From contig NZ_LGTE01000013.1 in the NCBI RefSeq assembly GCF_001263415.1, forward strand, positions 32,628-96,627: a stretch of DNA of 64,000 nt, read 5' to 3'. Made by a program: the position numbers and the translations under genes. Origin of the DNA: Thermincola ferriacetica (GTDB taxonomy: Bacteria; Bacillota; Thermincolia; Thermincolales; Thermincolaceae). The notes beneath the pieces are model-generated. The model saw only the letters and a list, made by a program, of their open reading frames with translations. It was not told the origin of the DNA and did no database searches. Shown here in pieces: positions 53,132 through 60,202 of this stretch (position 1 is the first letter of the stretch; each line of letters opens with the position of its first letter).

Positions 53132-55384
53132 TTAACGCCGGACGTTGTTTACTTGTACGTCCGTGCGAAGATAGACAGTGGCCTTCTTCCCTCTTCCACC
53201 GGATGTACCCTCAACGACAATTTCCTTAGGAGTGTTAGCCCGCAGCCACTGTCCGTTTAGCTGGTTGATGTCGTCTTGAAGAGTCTCCTTCTTCACCTCT
53301 ACACCTTTAGCTGCCACCCGCGTAATTAGTTCATCCCACGTCAGAGGCTCTACCGCTTCCTCCAAGACCTGTACAAGTAGCCGACGACGTGCTTGTATTG
53401 TCTGCTGCTTCTTACTTCCTCCATCTGACTCCTCCCAACGCTTCTCTGTCTCCTGCTTATCGTAAATGAATCTTCCACTATCAGCACGTACGCAGTAATA
53501 CGGTTTTTTAGCCGTTTCCTTGACTAAGTTACCGGAGATGCCGATTGCGAAGTATCCGAGAGGGTCTCCGGTTGACTGAGGCCCGTAGATTCCAATCTGA
53601 AAACGGCTTGCAGCGAGTAGAGCAGTTGATCCACGTAGACCTGAGAGCGTGGAGAGTTCCTCCAGCCAGTCAGCTCCAGCAGGTGGCTTACGAGAGTGAT
53701 GGAGGATTATGTCTGTCCGGTTGTCTCCATATGCTTGAAGGTCTCGTAGGTTGTTGATGACGATAGCCATCTCCGATGGGCTGTTCTCTTCCTTGCTGTG
53801 TATCGAACGCAACGCATCATAGATAACAACGTGAGGCCAGAACTCTTCTAGAAGCTCTACAAAGTAGCGGTAACCAGGACTGTTTTCATCATCAACCCTG
53901 AGGGAGAGAGACGCGATGCGAAGGTCGACACCGAAGCTCTGATATGCATACTCAACTTCTTCGTCCGTCGGACTTGGCTTGTTGGTCAGTATCGCTCGGA
54001 ACCGTGGGAGGATCTCATTCTCAAGAGATGCGTCCTCCTCAATGAACAGGATGTTTAGTGGACGTGGGAGGTCTGATGCTGGACGAAGTCCTTCAATACC
54101 TGCAAGAGGTTCTCCAGTCGCCAGACTGTAAATGAGGTTGAGAGCTAGAGTTGTCTTACCGTTCTGAGAAGGACCCCAGAGTAGTCCAATCTCTCCACGT
54201 GGAATTGCATTCTCAACTACCCAACCAGCAGGTTTTGGTGGGTGGATAATGTGCTCTGCAGTGTAGATAACTCTCCGTGGTCTTGGAACGTTCCGGAGAT
54301 ACTTTACTAAGCGCGCGTCAACATTGAAGTCCGTCAGTCCGAAGTTGTCCGTCCAGTACCGCATATCCTTACACCATTCGCAGATGTCCTTGTTCGTCGG
54401 AGAGACCACGACCTCGTCGGTAAGTTTTACTCGTGTAGGTAGACTAACGGTTTTGAAGCGCTCGCCTAATCCTTCCCTGACGGTGTTTGCGATTTTCTTT
54501 GACGTCTCATCTCCTTGACGGTAGAAAATAATGCGGTCAAAGTTCCGAGCGTAGTCTAGCCACTCTTCAGGGAAGGAACTTCCAGGCCAACCAATCACTG
54601 GGATATCTAGACCACACTTTTCAACGGCTTGAGAGAGGCGTAGGTAGTCACTTCCTCCCTCCGCAATTGCGACTACCGACTCACCGGAGCGAATTGCATC
54701 GTCAAGACCGATAGGCCAGACACTTGAATCTGGGAGATTCCTTTTGCCACGTTCTCCACGGAGACCGACTCCTACACAGATTCCAGATCGAATCATCGGA
54801 AAGACGACCGCTGCTCCAACCCTCGTGTAATCACGGTAACCCACACCACACCGAAGCAAGGTTTCAAGCTCGAGGTCGTGAGAGTCGAGATACTCTTGCA
54901 GGTACGGAGGTACTTGACCAGACTCGACAATCTCCTCCAACCGCTGCCGACTCTTCTCAACATAGTCCTCAAAGTACTGACAGAGCTCTGGAGATGGTCT
55001 CTTCACTTTCGTCATCGACCGTTCTTGTGCCTCAATGCTCGGACCGTAGGTGAGGTTGAACAGCCACTGGTCTTTTTCTCTGTTGTCCGCTGGTTCTCCA
55101 TGCTGCCTTACTATTCCGTAGTAGTCGTTCTCAAGCTGCTTGAGTTTTGACCAGGAAAAGGAGCCACATACAAAACAGTTGAGGGTTCCGGTCCGAACAT
55201 TGAATCCTGCTGACGCGTTCTCGTCATCGTGGAACGGACAGTGAATTGATGAGACCCACCCAGATGAGTTTTCAGGACGCCGCAACTCTTGTGCGTAGTC
55301 CCTAACGCAGGAATTTACACTGAGCAGGTTAAGAATCCGCCCTCCTTCCTCGCGGAAATAGTCAGTTCCAAAATTGACCTTCAT
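53132..55384 (-). CDS. Primase-helicase replication protein (CHC2 zinc finger, TOPRIM, RepA-like ATPase)
   Basis: A 750-residue protein with GAGGAGG before the ATG. The N-terminal zinc finger has CPFHDDENASAGF and LNCFVCG (CHC2 type, residues about 49-75). A TOPRIM region contains VVAIAEGGSDYLRL near 240 and a following acidic segment. A RecA-like ATPase of the RepA/AAA_25 type has LLWGPSQNGKTTLALN near 408, ILFIEEDA near 447 and VVIYDALRSI near 526. A winged-helix-like tail follows (LTWDELITRVAAKGVEV). This is the layout of self-priming replicases in plasmids, satellites and phages. It probably starts replication of the excised element. Confidence 0.86.
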   Translation of the reverse strand: MKVNFGTDYFREEGGRILNLLSVNSCVRDYAQELRRPENSSGWVSSIHCPFHDDENASAGFNVRTGTLNCFVCGSFSWSKLKQLENDYYGIVRQHGEPADNREKDQWLFNLTYGPSIEAQERSMTKVKRPSPELCQYFEDYVEKSRQRLEEIVESGQVPPYLQEYLDSHDLELETLLRCGVGYRDYTRVGAAVVFPMIRSGICVGVGLRGERGKRNLPDSSVWPIGLDDAIRSGESVVAIAEGGSDYLRLSQAVEKCGLDIPVIGWPGSSFPEEWLDYARNFDRIIFYRQGDETSKKIANTVREGLGERFKTVSLPTRVKLTDEVVVSPTNKDICEWCKDMRYWTDNFGLTDFNVDARLVKYLRNVPRPRRVIYTAEHIIHPPKPAGWVVENAIPRGEIGLLWGPSQNGKTTLALNLIYSLATGEPLAGIEGLRPASDLPRPLNILFIEEDASLENEILPRFRAILTNKPSPTDEEVEYAYQSFGVDLRIASLSLRVDDENSPGYRYFVELLEEFWPHVVIYDALRSIHSKEENSPSEMAIVINNLRDLQAYGDNRTDIILHHSRKPPAGADWLEELSTLSGLRGSTALLAASRFQIGIYGPQSTGDPLGYFAIGISGNLVKETAKKPYYCVRADSGRFIYDKQETEKRWEESDGGSKKQQTIQARRRLLVQVLEEAVEPLTWDELITRVAAKGVEVKKETLQDDINQLNGQWLRANTPKEIVVEGTSGGRGKKATVYLRTDVQVNNVRR

Positions 55385-55426
55385 AGGTAAAACCTCCTCT
55401 CTAATGCTTGATTTTATTTTAAGATA

Positions 55427-55455
55427 AAGCTACGAAACTTTCAATATGTAGTTTC
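55427..55455 (-). promoter_or_regulatory. Promoter of the leftward replication operon
   Basis: On the minus strand TTGAAA and TAAAAT are spaced by 17 bases, about 45 bases before the primase-helicase start codon. Confidence 0.55.
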
Positions 55456-55500
55456 GATAATTTTAGTTCCGATGTTTAGACGTGTTAACATATTCGACTC

Positions 55501-55529
55501 TTGTAGGGAGTCTCGTAATCTGTTATAAT
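55501..55529 (+). promoter_or_regulatory. Promoter of the rightward RHH/lipoprotein pair
   Basis: TTGTAG and a perfect TATAAT are spaced by 17 bases, 35 bases before the ATG at 55564. It is divergent from the primase promoter. Confidence 0.65.
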
Positions 55530-55563
55530 GTCTATGAAAGTACACGAGTTTGGAGGAGTTTCT

Positions 55564-55758
55564 ATGAAAGACAAGAAACCTGAGCCACGCACGAAGATGG
55601 TATCGGCAACCTTCACCACAGAAGAGTTTGAGGCGATTCAACGAGCAGCATTGCAAACAGACCGAAGACCAGCCGGACTCGTTAGATACGCGACACTACT
55701 GTACTTGAAAGAGCTCGGACTTTTACAAGAGGAGGGAATCACTGATGAAGAAAGCTAA
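55564..55758 (+). CDS. Ribbon-helix-helix-like small protein
   Basis: A 64-residue protein. ATG 55564 follows GGAGGA by six bases; the frame extends upstream past this site. The segment KMVSATFTTEEFEAIQRAAL followed by GLVRYATLLYLKEL fits a beta strand and two helices of a CopG/Arc or MobC-type ribbon-helix-helix protein. It probably regulates the divergent promoters between it and the replicase. It overlaps the next gene by 14 bases. Confidence 0.68.
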   Translation: MKDKKPEPRTKMVSATFTTEEFEAIQRAALQTDRRPAGLVRYATLLYLKELGLLQEEGITDEES

Positions 55759-56284
55759 GTTCCTCCCACTACTACTCATAGCTGTACTGCTTCTCACTTC
55801 CTGTGGGAAGGAAGTTGGACCAAAGAATGTCGACGCCGCGGAGAAGGCAGTTTCCAGCATCAAGCCGGAAGACCTTCAAAGCGTGAAGGGTGCTGTCCAT
55901 CAACTCCATTTCGTCCTCAACGACTTGGTATCCTGGGGTCACTCCAGACGGTTTACGGAGAACACGGAGTGGTACTCAAGTGAAACAGCGTGGAAGATTG
56001 TTAATGAGTACCTAACTGAGCAGAAGATTGCTGACCGTGCCAGAGAAATAGCGAAGACGGTCGAATCGGAGACACTCAAACAAGACCTCGAATCGTTTGC
56101 CAATTCCTTAGAGCAGGCATACGAAAAGCGAGATGTCAACCTCCTGATACACGCACACCGTATCATCCACGACTTGGACTACTGGGTGTTCGGTAATGAG
56201 ACGTTCTATGATAAGGGTAGTGAACCTCCAAGGGGTTCTCGCGACTACTGGGGAGTGACAGTAACGCTGGAGGGTAAGAAATAA
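55745..56284 (+). CDS. Putative lipoprotein carried by the element
   Basis: A 179-residue protein with a classical lipoprotein signal (KFLPLLLIAVLLLTSC, cysteine at residue 20). It has a helical mature part (SSIKPEDLQSVKGAVHQLHF; QAYEKRDVNLLIHAHRIIHD). No family was recognised. Surface lipoproteins on mobile elements can act in exclusion or immunity; that is only a guess. Confidence 0.72.
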   Translation: MKKAKFLPLLLIAVLLLTSCGKEVGPKNVDAAEKAVSSIKPEDLQSVKGAVHQLHFVLNDLVSWGHSRRFTENTEWYSSETAWKIVNEYLTEQKIADRAREIAKTVESETLKQDLESFANSLEQAYEKRDVNLLIHAHRIIHDLDYWVFGNETFYDKGSEPPRGSRDYWGVTVTLEGKK

Positions 56285-56783
56285 GTTTCCTTCATTGAAA
56301 GTTCCTACCAAGTATCTTAAAATATAATCAAGACAGAGTCAGGAGTAGAGCTCCGGGAGCCTCAAAGAGGCTCGCTCGTCGAGTTCCTAGGTGTTTTTCA
56401 AGTCCAGACTGTCCAAGGAGTCTCTAGCAAACAGTGGCAAGTAAGACAGTCCTCAGTTCTCTCCTCTCGGTGGATCTCAGAGAACAATGAGAGACGTCTC
56501 CTCCTAAAGGTAGTGCGGAAGTGAGTTTGCAGTAGAGAGTGTCGATGAGGAAGTTGACCAAGACCAAACGGAGAGTCCTCCACAGAACTACTCCCTGGAG
56601 AGACCTCTGGTACTGGTAGCGGATGAGAGTTCCCTCTCATTCGTTTCCCTCAGATGAGGAGTACTGGCAATAGCTGGTACTCCTCATTTCATGAAAAGTT
56701 CCCTTCTTTGGTTGAAGTAATAAAATAGTTGATGAAAAAAGTTCCTAGGTGCATAGAGGAAATATGCAAGGTATGAAACCAAG
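56285..56783 (+). other. Non-coding stretch with several hairpins
   Basis: About 500 bases without a convincing gene. GAGCCTC-AAA-GAGGCTC (about 56358-56374) and ATGAGGAGTAC with its complement GTACTCCTCAT (about 56653-56688) form clean stems. TTCCTAGGTG occurs twice (about 56385 and 56742). The hairpins could be terminators for the lipoprotein gene or a structured RNA. An 80-codon minus-strand frame at 56398-56640 was not accepted. Confidence 0.5.
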
Positions 56784-56815
56784 AAAAATGGGAAGCTCGT
56801 GGAGCTTCCCTATTA
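56784..56815 (-). terminator. Terminator of the leftward four-gene operon
   Basis: GGGAAGCTC/GAGCTTCCC with a three-base loop is followed, on the minus strand, by ATTTTTCTT. It lies 21 bases after the stop at 56836. Confidence 0.85.
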
Positions 56816-56835
56816 TATTGAGACAAGGAGTGTGT

Positions 56836-57114
56836 TTACTTCTTGGGTCTGTTTTCCTGTACCAGTTTCCTCCGAAGTGAAAGGAACTTTCCCACAGAGA
56901 TAGTGAGGGAAGCATCGTAACGGATTCTCTTGGTGGCAAACTCGAAAACGTCTGTCCCATCTTCTCTGTTCGCAAAGGTAAACTCTGTTCCTCTCTCAGT
57001 CTGACGTGCCGTGTACGGGAACTTGAAGTAAGCAAGGACTGTGGCGACATTCAGGTCACCAGTTACAAATCCAGTTTTCTCCTGAGCAGGAGCTTTTTGT
57101 TTACTCTCTGCCAT
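56836..57114 (-). CDS. Small element protein, DUF5659-like
   Basis: A 92-residue protein. ATG 57114 is nine bases after AAAGGAGG; the frame runs three codons further. The segment GFVTGDLNVATVLAYFKFPY, then GTEFTFANREDGTDVFEF, resembles short phage and plasmid proteins grouped as DUF5659, with a conserved beta-rich centre. Function unknown. It is the last gene of the leftward operon. Confidence 0.62.
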   Translation of the reverse strand: MAESKQKAPAQEKTGFVTGDLNVATVLAYFKFPYTARQTERGTEFTFANREDGTDVFEFATKRIRYDASLTISVGKFLSLRRKLVQENRPKK

Positions 57115-57140
57115 CGAAATCAACCTCCTTTAGAAATTGA

Positions 57141-57395
57141 TTAGCCTTTCAGAGCTTCCTTGCGGTACATCTGAAAGGCTTTGTTCGCTTCCTCGCTGGC
57201 TTCTCGGATGTCTTCCTCCTCAGGGTCATAGACCGGTTCCTCTAAGTCTGTGGTGAAGAGGCCAGTTCCGAGCAGGTACTCAGCTTCGTTCATGGGAACG
57301 TCGACGACTTCTCCGGCGTTGATGATTTTCCTCAGCTTTCGGTTGCTCGCATCCCATAAAGTGAAGGACTTCGCTTTGACGAGTTTCAGTTTCAT
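57141..57395 (-). CDS. Small acidic element protein
   Basis: An 84-residue protein. ATG 57395 is eight bases after CCGGAGG, and its coding sequence follows closely on the gene upstream. There is a beta-rich N-terminal part (LVKAKSFTLWDASNRKLRKI; GEVVDVPMNEAEYLL) and an acidic helical tail. Not recognised. Confidence 0.6.
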   Translation of the reverse strand: MKLKLVKAKSFTLWDASNRKLRKIINAGEVVDVPMNEAEYLLGTGLFTTDLEEPVYDPEEEDIREASEEANKAFQMYRKEALKG

Positions 57396-57400
57396 GTGGC

Positions 57401-58360
57401 TCACCTCCGGCTAAACTGCTGCTCGACTTTATCAATCATCTGTTCAATCTCGCCCATTGGCATCGTCTCAGCTTGAGCGGTCAACTCTTTATACTTGACG
57501 GTTCTCCAAATCTCCAGACCTTCGGGAGTTTGAGAGAGAGCAGTGTTAAGCTTTTTCAAGAGTGCGTCTCTAACTTTTTGGTAGGGCAATCTGTCAATCG
57601 TTGCGTAGAGCTTTGCTACGTCGTGGATGTCCAGCGGTCTCTCGGACTTCCTCGCGTTCTCCAGCATCGCATTTGTGAGAGCAGCAGCAGTAGCCTGCTT
57701 TCTGGCAAGGTCTGTGGTAATGCCGAGAGCGTCCATCGCAGCCTTCCGGTTCTCCGCTCTACGGCTCTGCTCTTCGAGAGCTTCCTGCTCTTTTCGTTGT
57801 TTGAGAGCTTGCCATTCAGGTGGTTGCATTGACTTGAAGAGTTCCTCCCGCTCTTCACGCTCTAGTTCCTCTCTCACTCTCTGTGGATTCGTTAACGCAC
57901 GTAGCAGGTCTTTACGTAGCTGGGCAAGTTGTTCTGGGTTCATCTCCTCATCATCCTCCTTTCTTTTTTCAATGGGAGCCTTCACCAGTTGACCGTTATA
58001 AACTCCCACAGCGTAGCCTTCCTCTCGAAGCTCCTCGAGTGCCTTTCTAATGCCTTGAACTACACCATCCGCAAGATTGTTAACAGCTTTGAGTTGCTCC
58101 TCAGTCAAAGACTCCTGAGCACGTTTGACTAACGGCTTTGCGAGTAGAGGAATTGTTGGAGGTTTGTAGGAAGGCGCCTGTCTTTTGAGCGTTGGTTCAT
58201 GTCGCTCCGCAATGACTTGTCCACCAGGAGTTCGAATCTGAGCGACGCCGGTTTCCAAGTCGACCACCTCGGTAACCAGACCGTACGGTGTTGCGTAATC
58301 CCGTGCTACTGTCCTCTCATCTAATTTTCTCTCGTGGTAAGGTTCTCCGAGTTGACTCAT
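57401..58360 (-). CDS. Coiled-coil protein of the mobile element
   Basis: A 319-residue protein with GGAGG before ATG 58360 and a four-base overlap with the preceding gene. An N-terminal beta-rich part (VTEVVDLETGVAQIRTPGGQ) is followed by a long charged helical region rich in Glu, Lys, Arg and Gln (about 140-250), probably coiled coil. No enzyme motif was recognised. It could be a structural or DNA-organising protein of the element. Confidence 0.65.
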   Translation of the reverse strand: MSQLGEPYHERKLDERTVARDYATPYGLVTEVVDLETGVAQIRTPGGQVIAERHEPTLKRQAPSYKPPTIPLLAKPLVKRAQESLTEEQLKAVNNLADGVVQGIRKALEELREEGYAVGVYNGQLVKAPIEKRKEDDEEMNPEQLAQLRKDLLRALTNPQRVREELEREEREELFKSMQPPEWQALKQRKEQEALEEQSRRAENRKAAMDALGITTDLARKQATAAALTNAMLENARKSERPLDIHDVAKLYATIDRLPYQKVRDALLKKLNTALSQTPEGLEIWRTVKYKELTAQAETMPMGEIEQMIDKVEQQFSRR

Positions 58361-58743
58361 CTTGCAATCACCTCCTTATACAGTTTGTCTACGTCTTTAT
58401 TGGTAAGAGTGACTGCAGTTGCTACTAAGGACTGCATTTCCAACAGTTGGTCAAAACGTGCATCGTTAGGAAAGTCCTCAGCGAAGTGGAGACCATCCCC
58501 TCTACCATAACGGTTCTTTTTCACAGGCAGGCTATCAAGTGCCACAGCTGTAGTGGAGAGTTCGAGTAACAAGTCCACAGCAGTGCAAAACTTTTCCCAC
58601 CAATCTTCACGAATGACGATAGGTGCCCCTGGTCTCCTACTCTTCATCGCAGGTAGTCGCTTGCTGTAGATGAGGTATTTGAGGAAGTCGGCACTGTAAC
58701 CCCAACTCTCTTCAATCTCCTTCAGTGTGAGCCACTGCTTCAC
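58357..58743 (-). CDS. HTH (excisionase-like) DNA-binding protein
   Basis: A 128-residue protein. GTG 58743 is eight bases after GAGGAGG; an ATG at 58770 lies before this site and inside the LexA box region. The N-terminal segment WLTLKEIEESWGYSADFLKYLI and AMKSRRPGAPIVIREDWWEKF has the winged-helix pattern of MerR/excisionase-type HTH_17 proteins. As first gene of a leftward operon controlled by a LexA box, it is a candidate excision or regulatory factor. Confidence 0.65.
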   Translation of the reverse strand: MKQWLTLKEIEESWGYSADFLKYLIYSKRLPAMKSRRPGAPIVIREDWWEKFCTAVDLLLELSTTAVALDSLPVKKNRYGRGDGLHFAEDFPNDARFDQLLEMQSLVATAVTLTNKDVDKLYKEVIAR

Positions 58744-58763
58744 CGTAGTTCCCTCCTCTCTGT

Positions 58764-58777
58764 CGAACATTTGTTCT
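58764..58777. promoter_or_regulatory. LexA (SOS) box at the divergent control region of the element
   Basis: CGAACATTTGTTCT is identical to the box at 49415-49428. It lies about 20 bases upstream of the GTG start of the leftward operon, where bound LexA would block transcription. DNA damage could thus switch on the operon. Confidence 0.75.
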
Positions 58778-58945
58778 TGTATGAAAAAATTTTATAGGAC
58801 TTCTTAGCAACTTTATAGAGGTGTCGTTAAAATTTTTCGACAAAACTTAACAAAATTTTACAAAACCTCTTTATTTTTCTATCGAAGTCTATTATAATAT
58901 TAGCATAAGGAAATTGGAAATATCTGGAAAGGAGAGATGAGTAAG

Positions 58946-59296
58946 ATGGCTCGTAATCAAAATCAAACTGAGGTAAAGGAGGTTCCGACCACAGTGGAAG
59001 TGAAGTTTGTCGTTGGTGAGAAGAAAGAAGTTGACCCGAAGATGGAAGAACTCCGGAAGAGGAGAGACACCTACAAAGCCAATCTCGCTTATGCGATTTC
59101 TCAACAAGACAAGTACGGAACAGACTACGCTGAGGCTCTCAAGAACGGTGCTGACCAACTTACACTTGACCGATTGGAGTTGAAACTACGGGAAGTTGAC
59201 CTACGCATTAAATTCTATAGTGAGAAGCTCAGTCAAGTAGAGGTTGAGTTAACGAAGTACAAGTTGGAAAGGAAGAAGGCGGTGGTCAACCAATGA
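58946..59296 (+). CDS. Small coiled-coil protein
   Basis: A 116-residue protein. ATG 58946 is preferred because AAGGAGAG sits about ten bases upstream; ATG 58937 is almost on top of it. The C-terminal two thirds are heptad-rich (LTLDRLELKLREVDLRIKFY, SEKLSQVEVELTKYKLERKK). It is the first gene of the rightward operon that ends with the recombinase. It overlaps the next small gene by an ATGA. Function unknown. Confidence 0.62.
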   Translation: MARNQNQTEVKEVPTTVEVKFVVGEKKEVDPKMEELRKRRDTYKANLAYAISQQDKYGTDYAEALKNGADQLTLDRLELKLREVDLRIKFYSEKLSQVEVELTKYKLERKKAVVNQ

Positions 59297-59451
59297 CACA
59301 CCGCTTTGCTGTCTTCGCCATCCGTGGAAGAGAAGAGATACTCTGTGGTAACTGCACCTACGCGAGTAGAGAGGAGGCTGAGCACAAACTCGGCCTCTTC
59401 AAACTACTGTTCGAAGTCCGAGGCTACCGACTCGAAATCAGACCATTCTGA
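59293..59451 (+). CDS. Short hypothetical protein (52 residues)
   Basis: The ATG at 59293 overlaps the upstream stop as ATGA, so translation is coupled. The product begins THRFAVFAIRGREEILCGNC and contains TYASREEAEHKLGLFKLLFE, a compact beta-beta-alpha-like pattern. No family recognised. It ends 10 bases before the endonuclease start. Confidence 0.6.
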   Translation: MTHRFAVFAIRGREEILCGNCTYASREEAEHKLGLFKLLFEVRGYRLEIRPF

Positions 59452-59461
59452 GGGAGGTGAG

Positions 59462-60187
59462 ATGATGCCATTCTACAAGAAGGGGACACCTGAGTATGAG
59501 GCTTGGAAAAACTCTCCACAGTATGAGGAGTACCGAGAGAAGATGCGTCAGTCAATACAGAAAAGCGAAAAGCATCGTCAAGTAGTCCAGTCCGAAGAAT
59601 ACCGCGAGAAGCTCCGTCAATCAATGCTACAGAGTGTGAAGTATCGTCAGTCTCGAGAGAAAGTTCGTCAAGTTATACGGGAGCTCTGGCAAGATGAGGT
59701 GTTCCGTGAAAGGGCGTATAGAGAGATGGTAGACGCATGTACAACTGAAGAATACAGAGAGCGGAAGAGTCAGATAATGCAAAAAGTCGGACAATCTAGA
59801 GAATTCCGAGAGAAGCAACGACAAGACAAACTCAGGCTCTGGCAAGACCCAGACTTCGCACGCAAGGTCCTCGAGGGACTTCACCAGCAAACTAGACCAG
59901 AGCAACTCATGGAACAACTTCTCAACGAACTTTTCCCTGGAGAGTACAGATACGTTGGAGATGGACAACTCACCATCGGAGGTAAGGTACCGGACTTCGC
60001 AAATGTCAACGGACAGAAAAAGCTAATCGAAGTCTTCGGAGACTACTGGCACGAAGGTCAGGACCCACAGGAGAGAATTGACTTCTTCCGTCAGTACGGT
60101 TTCGACTGCTTGGTCATCTGGGAGTCTGAGTTAGAAGACTTGGAAGAAGTTGCTGAAAAACTTCGCCAGTTTCACAGTAGAATATAG
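59462..60187 (+). CDS. Vsr/EDxHD-like homing endonuclease with repeated NUMOD-type DNA-binding segments
   Basis: About 241 residues. The ATG pair at 59462/59465 follows GGGAGGTG; the open frame upstream overlaps the preceding small gene. The N-terminal 140 residues hold five to six short helical repeats around EEYREKMRQS, EEYREKLRQS, EFREKQRQDK, like NUMOD3-type DNA-binding modules. The C-terminal nuclease has KVPDFANVNGQKKLIEVFGD followed by YWHEG and YGFDCLVIWESEL, the pattern of the very-short-patch-like phage homing endonucleases. It is free-standing rather than inside an intron. It sits between small genes and the recombinase. Confidence 0.78.
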   Translation: MMPFYKKGTPEYEAWKNSPQYEEYREKMRQSIQKSEKHRQVVQSEEYREKLRQSMLQSVKYRQSREKVRQVIRELWQDEVFRERAYREMVDACTTEEYRERKSQIMQKVGQSREFREKQRQDKLRLWQDPDFARKVLEGLHQQTRPEQLMEQLLNELFPGEYRYVGDGQLTIGGKVPDFANVNGQKKLIEVFGDYWHEGQDPQERIDFFRQYGFDCLVIWESELEDLEEVAEKLRQFHSRI

Positions 60188-60202
60188 GTAGGAGGTGGTT
60201 GC

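Noticed and set aside
56341..56400. A possible tRNA-like fold around GGGAGCCTCAAAGAGGCTCG
   Set aside because: No T-loop GTTCRA with matching acceptor stem or anticodon arm could be drawn; it is a simple hairpin.
56398..56640. An 80-codon minus-strand open frame in the element
   Set aside because: Composition is Ser/Arg/Pro-rich without ribosome binding site, and it overlaps hairpin-forming sequence; probably not coding.
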